Shown: positions 33,192 through 43,083 of the stretch, piece after piece
Layout of the letters: each line of letters opens with the position of its first letter
How positions within the stretch are numbered: the first letter of the stretch is position 1
NCBI RefSeq assembly: GCF_026914185.1
Contig: NC_070564.1
Span: 3,658,001 to 3,722,000 of the forward strand
Reading direction: 5' to 3'
Length of the DNA stretch: 64,000 bases
DNA from: Puccinia triticina
Lineage: Eukaryota; Basidiomycota; Pucciniomycetes; Pucciniales; Pucciniaceae
The notes under the pieces: model-generated
Databases searched by the model: none
What the model was told of the DNA's origin: nothing
Seen by the model: only the letters and a program-made list of their open reading frames with translations
Translations under genes and position numbers: made by a program

Positions 33192-35496
33192 CTAATTGTA
33201 TTCAATTTCATCTTGAGGTATATCATCATAAGGGATAGGGTCCAACATCCCGCATGAGCGGTACCACTCTTTGAGACAGATGAGACTTTCTATTGACTGA
33301 GCACTAAGACTGCCGCGCTGGGGTCCAATAATTGACTTTGATAATGAAAATACTCGCTCGGAAGGTGCGCTGGTGGCTGGAATTGCAAGATAGAATCTTG
33401 CCATTGCTGCGAGAGAGGGATATACACTAGTCTTGTGGTGCCAGTATTCGAGAACGTTCGTTTTTGGACCTTCATTAATTTCCTTCAGGTATTCGCGTAT
33501 CTCCGAATCTAGGCTGTTTGTTGTATTGTCCGGTCCAAAAATATTGGCAAGAATTGAGCTCATCTGTTTTGGTTGATGCTGCGGTTGGCTTGCGTGGCTA
33601 GATCTGGCTTCGCTGCAATCAAAACCCCGAGCTTGGGATTTGAACATGGAAAGAACGGACAACGGATTAAATTTGGGTTTTATCTGTTGTTGAATGAAGT
33701 CGGTGTTCTTTTCTATATAAACCATCTTGATGCGTGGATCAAGTATCATTGCACAGAGAGGGGCATTCTTCTCCAAAGCAAGAAGTAAATATTTGGTGAG
33801 TTTCGAAATCATACTCTTGGCTGCCGGAATGAGTTGTTCGGATTTGTGGGCTGATTGAACTATCATTATTTGTTTCATGAGTGATATGTATATAGGAAGA
33901 GACATATTGAGTGTTGGATATCGGGAAGAGCAGAGAAATTCCGTCGCTTCGTGGAGAGGTTTCAAGAACTGCACCAACTGGGATACTTTTTCCCATTCGA
34001 CCGGTTTTAGCGAGTATTTGGAAACTTCAGAGCCATGGCAGAACAAAGTACACACTTCCCTCAGTTCGGCAGCACGATCAAGCATTAGATAGGTCAAATT
34101 CCAGCGCGTCTTCACATCCAAAATAAGTAACTTGTTGTTGCTTTCGCTTTCCGGAAAAGGTTCTTCACCTGAAGATTGAGTTTTAGACGGCAATGAGTGT
34201 TTTGTTTTTTGATATTTGGTGGTATCACGGGTTCGCGAGAGGCACAGAGTCATCGTAGACTTAAACTGTTCACGTCGTTGAGGACTTGCTCGGACAAACG
34301 TTGTTAGACCGTGTATACGAGAGATAACAGACTTCAGATCAATGTCTGTTCCTCCAACAGGTTTGGTTGTTGCGTCGCCGGCGGCCCTTTCATTTGCGTC
34401 CAGCTGATTCATTGTCAGCTCCACCTCGGATTCGTTGTACTTGGCTCCAAAGGCCTGAAGGCCATCTTTTGCGGCAAGGTTGATCACATGTGCCATGCAT
34501 CCAAGCAGGTGCTCGGATGCAAAGAACTGTCCATCAAGAAGCTCTTCAACCCTTGCAGCAAGTGTTCCATTGTTGCTGGCGTTGTCGGCGGTGATGCTTG
34601 TTAACGAATTTGCGAGATTGTATCCCTCAAGAACCTCGATAAACACATTTGCAAAGTTTACACCGGTATGAGCTCCTAAGTCATTCAAAATTAACTGAAT
34701 CATCAGTTTCTCTGTCTTTTCTTTGTATAACATACCACAAACAACTGACCATGAACCTGAGGCATGGCAATAATAATATCTATCAAGTCCCAATTATCGG
34801 TAATTGCATGGCCAGTTATTCCCATGAAAGCAAGAGTGTTCGGCGAAGTCCATGCGTCAAGCGTGAATCCAACGTGTTTGATATGTTTAAAAAATTTTCT
34901 TATATGGTTGGAGTGAGACTGATGCAAGTAGTGTACTTCCATCGCAATCAATTTTTGGGGGAATAGCAAGTTTCCCGGTCGAACTGAAGGATTTAATAGA
35001 CACATAAGTTTGCGAAAAGACTGTTGCTCAACAAAGGCAAAAGTTAGATCAGCATTGGCAAGGAGATATGTGATTGCTTTCTTGAGTGAATTGGATGAGA
35101 GCGGTTCTTCAGAGTTCTGGGGAGGAAAAGGTTGAAACAGATAAGTTTTGACCCAAAACCTGATTTTGATCTCATTCTCACCTGGTTAATTTTATTTAGG
35201 CCGCTGTCAACCTTGCTTGGATTGAGCAGATGATGTTTGCGAAAGAGATGTTCACTCATTGATTTCGTACTGCCACTTTGGTCGCGGGTTAGGAGGGCAT
35301 TGCAAGGTTGACCTGTATTTTCCAAGACAACTGTACACTGGACCTTGTTTTTGCCCACTTTGTCAACAAAGTACTTCCAGACCCACGACTTCCGCAGGGT
35401 TTGCGAGTTGTCCGTCTGCGATGCACTTGGTGAGGTCGGAAATGGCTGAGTATCAGGCCAAACATGTTCCAAATCGTCCGCCGGCCGTTTTTTCAT
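33192..35496 (-). CDS. hAT transposase, intact
   Basis: Exons 35496-35182, 35116-34750 and 34675-33192 (introns of 65 and 74 bp, phases 0 and 1) give 721 uninterrupted residues. Order: a BED-type zinc finger (WKYF, then CTVVLENTGQPC, SGSTKSMSEHLFRKH) at about 35-90, then FTLDAWTSPN (first catalytic Asp region). HGAHTGVNF crosses the second intron, followed by ITADNASNN (second Asp), CMAHVINLAAKDGL and VKTRWNLTYLML. The C-terminal hAT dimerisation domain has FYLAIPATSAPSERVFS and SIESLICLKEW. It should cut and paste this element using the TIRs at 32769 and 35716. Length and motifs are typical of active hAT proteins. The start ATG at 35496 is the first in frame, about 220 bp inside the right end. 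Confidence 0.92.
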
Positions 35497-35724
35497 TTTT
35501 CGGAAGGTCTCTTGTGAGCGTTAGGGAGGTTGAGATTGACAAGGAGGAATAGAATGCCAGCAAGGAGAAGTTATCTCGTGAAACTGTCGGTCTCCGACGG
35601 GCATGCCCAATACCCGACGGATACTTGGTGTTTGAATACCCGAGATCGGGCTACCCGGAGGAGGGTTCCGGGTATATCCTCCCGAGCAGTCGGATATCAC
35701 CCGAGGCCCAGCCCTACTTTGGTC

Positions 35725-36183
35725 TGGGTCTGGCCGCGCTAGCTTCCGCAGGGGTTGCTGCGGGTGGTCTGGGTCTGTATTCCTACAAAATCCACACCTA
35801 CCTTTAAACCCAACCCTTCAGATTGACTCCCACCTGGGATATCCTTCTGTAATGACCCAGCGCTCGGTCGGCCCCTCCCTGCCCCCTCGGTACGGGCAGA
35901 GGGCAGCGGCCGATGGGCATGGGCAGTGGAGGACAGGGTAGAGAAGGCGCCCCGGTTCTGAATATGAACTCGGTTCGTCTCTAACCCAACTCCAAGACAA
36001 TCTACCGGAGGACGCTGGCTCCGGGGGTGGATTTGGCCTTGGGCCTCATCTGACATCTGTCAGGTGCACCATGCGGGAAAAGATATTAAAAAGTATGTGA
36101 TGGTCCCTGGTTAACAAAACCAGAAATTTTGGAGAATGATCCAAGCATTCAGCAAACCACAGTACACGCCCGGTGGGAAGATA
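35725..36183. other. Short spacer between the hAT element and the giant palindrome
   Basis: No gene is supported. The phrase ACACGCCCGGTGGGAAGAT at about 36164 resembles GCACGCCCGGTGGGAAACTT at 25916, beside duplication copy A, so another dispersed repeat is present. Confidence 0.4.
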
Positions 36184-36264
36184 GTTATGGTTTTCAAAGT
36201 TGGAATTCATGCATGCATAAATGCGTAAATCACACCCCTGGAGATTGGAAATGACCTACCCAAT

Positions 36265-36397
36265 AGCACTGTTCACGTAAGAAATCTATGACCATGTGAG
36301 AGATATACATCAGCATACTTTCCCAGCCAAATTGGCTGGCACAATGGGATAAACTTTATTTCAATCTTGCTGATGTTTAGCTTACGTGAACAGTGCT
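36265..36397. mobile_element. 133-bp MITE in the left palindrome arm
   Basis: The ends AGCACTGTTCACGTAAG and complement are perfect inverted repeats. The right arm of the palindrome (around 41330-41350) keeps the uninterrupted site CCCAATAGCC. Comparison shows AAT duplicated at the insertion (36262-36264 and 36398-36400). Non-coding. Confidence 0.75.
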
Positions 36398-37699
36398 AAT
36401 AGCCTGCTTAAATGAAATACACAGGCTATGGGAGGTCTCCAGAGCTGCCCCTTGCTCCCCCCCGCCCTCTCCATATACATGACTAAGCAAGCTCCGAGCT
36501 CGGAACCAAGGTTCCATCGGCTTCCATGACTGCGTGGACCGCTGGGCCTCGCAGCACTCCGCCTCCCCTATGTGCATACATGCACATACACAGTATACAT
36601 ACGTTTTAGGCTGCCGGTCACTACCGGCCGGCCACATCCGACATCGCCCATCATCTCCGGCCTCAAGCGGCCGTTCAACATCATCCAACGACTAGGCCAC
36701 CTCTGCGCGGGAATCCAATCAAGCGGCCGACTCAAAGCGTGTTGTTTTTCTTCGTCTTCACGAATCTGTTGATGGCCAGGGGCGGCGGATTGGTGATGGA
36801 TCAAATGGGGCCAATCCAAGTTGACTGACGCTTTCATATATCTTTTTCTCCAGGAAGCCGTCGATTGCCCGGGGCGGAAGGATTTGTGGTGGATCCAATG
36901 GGGCTGATCCGAGTCAACTACAGTTTTTCGAGCCGAGGAGACCATCTGAGAGACAGGCAAGGATGGATCACCTTCCACAGGCACTCTCCAACCAAATGTG
37001 CTCAGCGGCGACCAAAAAACAGTCCTATTCTCACCATCTTCAAACAACGCACAACCGCCGCCGCCGCTGCTGAGGTTTCTGTCAGTCTGTTCCCCTTGAC
37101 GGGCTTCATCATGGCCGTCATGAATATTTGTTCATACAACCATCATTCACAGTATCTTGCCCTGTGTTAGCAAATAAGCTCTAAGCAAACAACTGGTGTA
37201 CTGTCAACTGTTGGCCTAATTATGCACTGAATTCCTTCCCCTTCAAATTCTTTGTTTAGCTCATGTGTAGCTTTTATGAGTGGTTTTTGTTCAGTTCAAT
37301 TTAACAGTATTCAATTTCTGTAAACACTAAATTCAGATGCTTGGGCTAAGCTTTATTTGGGACACCATGAAAAAAATGATGTGAATAGGTTTCAGGTGAC
37401 ATTCAGTAAAATATGCTGGAATTCCAGTGGCACTCCAGCATTACTCCCCTTGAATAACAATGGCTCCTTTGTCATCATCAGGGGGTCCTACTACTTTTCC
37501 AAAAGTGTATGGTTGGAGTTAAGGCTGGAGTTAGCTTCACATCACCTACCGCCTAGTCCCCTCAGGTCTTTCATGGTGGCAGTTGTGGCTTGGCAAGGTT
37601 TGGGCAAATATGGTGTTAGTAGGAGAAGATTTCACTGTAGGTCCTCTACTACTTGATGGTTTAGAACAAAAAATTGGACAGTGTAATCATGTATTCTCC

Positions 37700-38330
37700 A
37701 TCAAACAAACTCAATTTTATCAGCCCTGGGGAATGTCTGATTTGGGAGTTGTGGCCTTGATCTGTCAAAAGGCTGAACTAGTAGGAAGGTAAATATGAAT
37801 CTGACTGTAAATTGTTTATTACTTGAGAGTCTGAAAAAAAACATGACAGCATCAAGTGATCCTAACTGGAAACAAGCTTTGGAATTTTTACCTTTGTGGC
37901 ATGTGTAACTGAGTAGTTGCCTTGGTAGGATCTGACAAAAGGCCGCAGTTACCAGTAGGAGTTTGGGAAATATGAATTTGGCTGTAACTTGTTTATTACT
38001 TGAGAGTCTGAGAAAAATAAAATGACAGAATCAATTGATCCTCACTGGAAACAACCTGTTAAATTTCTTCCTTTGGTGAATGTGTAACTAAGGAGTTGTG
38101 GGCTTGGTAATGGTAGGACCTGACAAAAGGATTTAGCAGGATTTGGGAAATATGAATTTGATTGTAACTTGTTTATTACTTGATTGTATGAGAAAATAAA
38201 ATAACAGCATCAAGTGATCCTCACTGGAAACAAGCAGTTAAATTTCTACCTTTGGGGCATGTGTAATTAAGGAGTTGTGGTCTTGGCAAGAGTTGAGGAA
38301 AAATCAAGTTACAGGAAAATTTGATTCTAT
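37700..38330. repeat. Tandem units of about 170 bp in the left inner arm
   Basis: About three and a half degenerate copies of a unit with GGAGTTGTGG-CTTGG, TCTGACAAAAGG, GGGAAATATGAATTTG, TTGTTTATTACTTGA and CACTGGAAACAA. Inverted counterparts occupy about 39160-39560 in the right arm. Confidence 0.7.
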
Positions 38331-40484
38331 TCTAACTCTGCTCTAACCAGGTGTTTTGAAACAAAGATTGGAAATAAGATATTGATGTACAATTTGAAAA
38401 GGCTGTAAGAATCTTATCCTTGGTGCATTTCAAACTGATGAGTTGTTTTCTTGGCACAAGAGGGGAGATATACATGTATTTGTAGTAGAAAGAGATTCCA
38501 TTATTATTACCATTCTCTTGCTTCAGTTATCAAAACCAAAAAATGGACAGCATTAATTGATTAATAAATGAGAATGGTTTTACTCCTTTATTCTTGTGTA
38601 ATTTAGGAGTTGTGGTGAGGCCAAAAGTTGTAGGGAATATGAATTAGCAGGAGAGGTGTATTTTGTTCTACTGTTCTCCCACCTGAATTTTTAACACCAA
38701 ATATTGGAAGAATAAATTTCATTTTTTAAAAAAAAAAAAATCTTGAACCCTTGCCATGGGTCTGATTAAGGACTTGTAGCCATGGAAGGATTTGAGGAAA
38801 AAAGTGGGTTGGTAAGAAATGTGGATTCCCTTAAGAACATTGTGTTCTTTGGAGGTGCCAACAACACAACTCCTACATTAAAAATGAAACAAAGATTCAA
38901 AACTTTAATCTCCTTTTAATTATTGATCAATCAATAATCTCCAATTTTGTTTTTGATAACTGAAGTAAGAGAATGGTAATAATACTGGAATCTCTTTCTG
39001 CTACAAATACATATATTTTTTCTGGCTTGTGCCAAGACAACAACTCACCAGTTTGAAATTCACCAAGGATAAGATTCTTACAGCCTTTTCAAATTGTACA
39101 TCAATATCTTATTTCCAATCTTTGTTTCAAAACACCTGGTTAGAGCAGAGTTAGAATAGAATCAAATTTTCCTATAACTTGATTTTTCCTCAACTCTTGT
39201 CAAGACCACAACTCCTTAATTACACATGCCCCAAAGGTAGAAATTTAACTGCTTGTTTCCAGTGAGGATCACTTGATGCTGTTATTTTATTTTCTCAGAC
39301 ATTCAAGTAATAAACAATTTAAAATCAACTTCATATTTCCCAAATCCTGCTAAATCCTTTTGTCAGATCCTACCAAGCCCACAACTCCTTAGTTACACAT
39401 TCACCAAAGGTAGAAATTTAACAGCTTGTTTCCAGTGAGGATCAATTGATGCTGTAATTTTGTTTTTCTCAGACTCTCAAGTAATAAACAAGTTACAGCC
39501 AAATTCATATTTCTCAAACTCCTACTGTAACTGCGGCCTTTTGTCAGATCCTACCAAGGCCACAACTCCCAAATCAGACATTTCTCGGGGCTGAGAACAT
39601 CAGGTTTATTTGATGGAGACCATCAAGTAGTAGAGGACCTACAATGAAACCTTCTACTACTAACACCAGGTTTCCCCAAATCCTGTTAAGCCACAACTCC
39701 CAAATAAAGCTTAGCCCAAGCACATGAAGTTATGTTTACAGCAGTTGAAAAATGTTAAATTAAATTGAACAAAAAGCACTCATAAAAGCTACAAATGAGA
39801 TCAACAAAAGATTGAGGGTAAGGAATCTAGCACATAAGATTTTTCCTTGTACGCACAGGCTCTGAACAACAGCTGAATGGAGAGGAATCTTGTGAAGGTA
39901 GCAACAATTCTTACCGAGGGGGTGACAGCAGCCTGAGCCCATGGAAGCTTGGTCGGGGAATGCCAGTGGTGCCGGCCTAAGGTGATCCATCCTCACCCGT
40001 CCGCCAGGTAGTTTCCTTGGCTCGGAAAACTGCTAGTTGACTCGGATCAGCCTCATTAGATCCACCACCAATCCTTTTGCCCCGGTCATCAATGGCCTCA
40101 TGAAGATGAAGATAGACAAAAGCGTCAGCCAACTTGGATTGATCCCCTATCCTCCCGCCCCTGGCCATTGACAAGACAAAGACAAACAATGAGCTTTAGC
40201 TTTGATTCCACCTCTTGATTGGAATCCCGCGGAGAGCTAACCTATGTAGTCTTTGGGTGATGTTGAATGGCCGGTCGAGGCCGGAGAGGAGGGGTGATGT
40301 TGAACGACCGCTTGAGGCCGGAGATGATGGGCGGCCGCTGCCGGTAGTGACCGGCAGCCTAAAACGTATGTATACTGTGTATGTGCATGTATGCACATAG
40401 GGGAGGCGGAGTGCTGCGAGGCCCAGCGGTCCACGCAGTCATGGAAGCCAATGGAACCTTGGTTCCAAGCTCGGAGCTTGCTTA

Positions 40485-41250
40485 GGCCCCGTTTGGCAGC
40501 AATCATGTTATGTGATGTTGTGCACTTACCTAATGTGATGCACATTACTCTTCAATTTCATATCTTTCAACATAACACGAGTGTTTGGCTGCCACTCGCG
40601 TCATACAGCTTGCCTACATAACAAGCTCCATGGCCGGTAAATACCGGCCATCGAGCGTACCTACCGGCAAGGCCAATTGAGTGTTTAACTCCTCTCGACG
40701 ATGGACGGTACACGGTCATCAAAGGGAATACAGAGTCCCTTTTGGGGAACACATAGTCCCATTGATGACCATTGGTCATCGATGGGAATACATGGTCCCT
40801 TGGATGACCAATGGTCATCGAGGAGAATATGTACACAGTCCCTTCAATGACCAATGGTCATCGAGGAGAATACATAGTCCCTTTGATGACCGATGGTCAT
40901 CAATGGCCAATTGTGTTGGATCGGTCATCAATCTTGATGACTGTTTCCATCGATTGGAGTGTGTACTCCGCTCGGTGACCGGTACAAAGTCTGTACCGGC
41001 CATCGAGGTGAGTAACAGAGATGGAGTTGGGGGTGTGTTGTGTAAGGGTGCCAATATCACCCCAAATACACCCCCAGGGGTACTATATCGGAAATGGCGG
41101 GGATGATGAGGAGTGATGAAGAAACTTGTGATGACCCTCATAACTCCTCAAATCTACCAAACATGCGAGTGATACAATATGGGCCTCGGTGAGGCCCGGT
41201 TATAGAAAAGCAGTCGTTATTACATAACATCACTGCTGCCAAATGGGGCC
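40485..41250. mobile_element. Harbinger-type MITE in the right palindrome arm
   Basis: A 766-bp insertion with ends GGCCCCGTTTGGCAGC at 40485 and GCTGCCAAATGGGGCC ending at 41250, flanked by TTA (40482-40484 and 41251-41253). The left palindrome arm preserves the empty site (TGACTAAGCAAGC near 36480) with a single TTA/TAA, confirming the 3-bp duplication. The core from about 40690 to 41000 is a minisatellite of hairpin units (GATGACCAATGGTCATCGAG plus GAATACATAGTCCC). No coding capacity. Confidence 0.85.
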
Positions 41251-41373
41251 TTAGTCATGTATATGGAGAGGGCGGGCGAGGGGCAGCAAGGGGCAGCTCT
41301 GGAGACCTCCCATAGCCTGTGTATTTCATTTAAGCAGGCTATTGGGTAGGTCATTTCCAATCTCCAGGGGTGG

Positions 41374-41486
41374 TAAATCATAAATTCATAAAAATTCTTT
41401 GGCTGGGAAAGCCAAAGATTACTTAAGCAGACTGGTGAGATCAGGTGAGATCCCCTGCAAACAAAGTTTTATGAATTTATGATTTA
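41374..41486. mobile_element. 113-bp MITE in the right palindrome arm
   Basis: The 20-bp ends TAAATCATAAATTCATAAAA and complement are perfect inverted repeats. The left arm near 36225-36240 lacks the segment. The target duplication cannot be defined exactly because the AT-rich flank resembles the end. Non-coding. Confidence 0.65.
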
Positions 41487-41528
41487 TGCATTTATACATG
41501 CATGAAATTCAACTTTGAAGACCATGTT

Positions 41529-42235
41529 GAGTGTAATTTGCGGACACAGAGCATAGTGCATATGCAATATGATGTGTACTCGTGGAAGCGCTAGTAAATA
41601 CCAATCCGCACTTGGCAAACTTCTCTTTTCCTTGCTTTCTCGGATTCCCAAGTCTTGTTGACTGGTTGCGGGTGGATAACTCTCAGTACACTTGATCTAG
41701 TCACTCGAAAGCCATCACATTGAAGAAACAGCTACTCAGGTAATAATCAAGTGTTTATCAAGTCATCTAGTCACAAACTCACAACATCAATCTTTGAACA
41801 ACTTAGCTACACGGCAGGGGTACTTCCTGCTACGCCCGTCCGTGGAACCGACAACAGGTGGGTAATCTGTGGAACCAACAAGGATTGGCTTGGTAAGCTC
41901 GTAGGTTCCACGAAATGGTTTTTTTCCACGTGGAACCAATGGGCTTCACACTTTTCCCCGTCGGTTCCACAATGTGCCTTCCTGGCATGCGTGGAGACCA
42001 CGTCAGCTTGTTGCTCACGTCTGTTCCATGACATTTTCTTTTTTTTTTCACTTCCAGCCAAGACCACCTCAGGCTAGTCCTGAGGTTTTGAAAGCCAAAG
42101 AAAACTTGATGTTGAAGAGAGGAAAAAAAATGGAAAAAAAACTTAACAAAAAAACCAATTGCAAACCCAATTGCAAACCATTGTTTGGGGGGGGTAATAT
42201 GGTGTAAAGCAGCAAGTACAACAATGTGAAATGGC
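41529..42235. other. Spacer with repeated GTGGAACC motifs
   Basis: Between about 41835 and 42030 the octamer GTGGAACC or its complement GGTTCCAC occurs seven or more times in both orientations, suggesting a small repeat-based element with unclear borders. No gene is seen. Confidence 0.45.
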
Positions 42236-42238
42236 TGA

Positions 42239-42350
42239 CACTACAGGCATACAGCTGTCGCTCCCGCACGCAGCGTCACCTAATTTCGGCGGCCGCAGTA
42301 ACTGCGCAGGTGACGCTGCGCGTGGGAACATCACCTGTTTGCCTGTAGTG
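42239..42350. mobile_element. CACTA-type mini-element, 112 bp
   Basis: Ends CACTACAGGCATACAGCTG and an imperfect complement (CACCTGTTTGCCTGTAGTG) are flanked by TGA on both sides (42236-42238 and 42351-42353). CACTA ends with a 3-bp duplication define the CACTA (En/Spm) superfamily. The interior is palindromic, centred on a GGCGGCCGCAG-type core with GCAGCGTCACCT against AGGTGACGCTGC. Confidence 0.7.
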
Positions 42351-42353
42351 TGA

Positions 42354-43083
42354 GTTGCATGGAACTCCCTCTCCTGTGAGCTCTCTGCCTGGTTATGAGT
42401 TTGAGTCCCACTGAGGATACTTTTTAACAGGCTGTGCTCCTGCTGAATTTTTAAGGCCTGCCTACGTGGCCACGTGGATTCCACGGGTACATATCTGTAA
42501 ATATCTGTGGAATCCTTGGGGCCATCACGAGATGCCCCCGTGATCCACTTGGTGGAGAGCACGTGAACATGTGGACCAGCAGCTGCTGGTCCAACCTTGC
42601 GCAGGGGCACTACGGGGAATCCACAAGGATTCCTCGAGATATCCTTGTCGAAGGACTCCCCGGGTGTAGCTTCAATAACGTGAAAAACCATTGGTTCAGG
42701 AGGAGTACTCATCAAGCTCAAGAACTCACAGCGTTGGTTCCTGATTGTTTCTTTTTACTTAGCTTGTTTACTCATTTAATAAACCTTTGTTGTTCTCATT
42801 TAGTTATTTTTGTTATAGTCTTTGATTGTACTTTGTGTGTCGTTGGTCGTGTTCAGTTCACTTGTATAGATCACATCTTTTATTCCGTCAGTTGTTTTCT
42901 TTTCTTTCATCTAACTTTCATTGCGATTATCATCTTACTTATTGTAAATTTCTTTTATTTTGTTTTAGTTTTCTACTACTACTACTGGCCGAAATCTAAC
43001 AAAAATTTACAATAAATAGAGAACGGGCGTAACGCCACAGATAGCAGAGGCCCTCAAGCTAGGAGGGCGCCCTGGCCTCACTG
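42354..43083. other. Spacer with no supported gene
   Basis: The part at 42470-42560 contains several inverted CACGTGG/GGATTCCAC-type motifs. The rest is T-rich. No coding region or clear element border was found. Confidence 0.35.

Larger units (their letters stand above)
32769..35716. mobile_element. Complete hAT transposon
   Basis: A 2948-bp element with 12-bp terminal inverted repeats TAGGGCTGGGCC (32769-32780; complement 35705-35716) and a perfect 8-bp target duplication CTTTGGTC (32761-32768 and 35717-35724). All of this is diagnostic of hAT. The left subterminal region has many CGGGTAT/ATACCCG motifs (32795-32910) and a hairpin-unit minisatellite (32940-33075). The right one also has CGGGTAT-type motifs (35600-35700). 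It encodes one intact transposase on the minus strand. It lies 18 bp from the end of the TTA duplication of the Harbinger element. Confidence 0.94.
36187..41525. repeat. Giant imperfect palindrome of 5.3 kb
   Basis: Sequence from 36187 to about 38700 returns in inverted orientation from 41525 back to about 38900. Matching landmarks are ATGGTTTTCAAAGTTGG with its complement ending at 41525; GGGAGGTCTCCAGAGCTGCC near 36440 with 41290; AAGCAAGCTCCGAGCTCGGA at 36485 with 40468; CCAATCCAAGTTGACTGACG near 36812 with 40116; and CTTGGGCTAAGCTTTATTTG at 37342 with 39702. The inner arms consist of degenerate units of about 170 bp with TTGTTTATTACTTGA and TGATCCTCACTGGAAACAA. GTT flanks both ends (36184-36186 and 41526-41528). 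Arm differences are mainly MITE insertions and unit-number differences. No coding region was recognised. Confidence 0.75.

Noticed and set aside
34676..34749. Apparent frameshift in the hAT transposase
   Set aside because: A normal 74-bp GT-AG intron explains it and joins HG to AHTG at the expected place in the family alignment.
36568..37047. A 159-codon minus-strand frame in the left arm of the giant palindrome
   Set aside because: The corresponding right-arm sequence does not keep the frame, and no domain is recognised.
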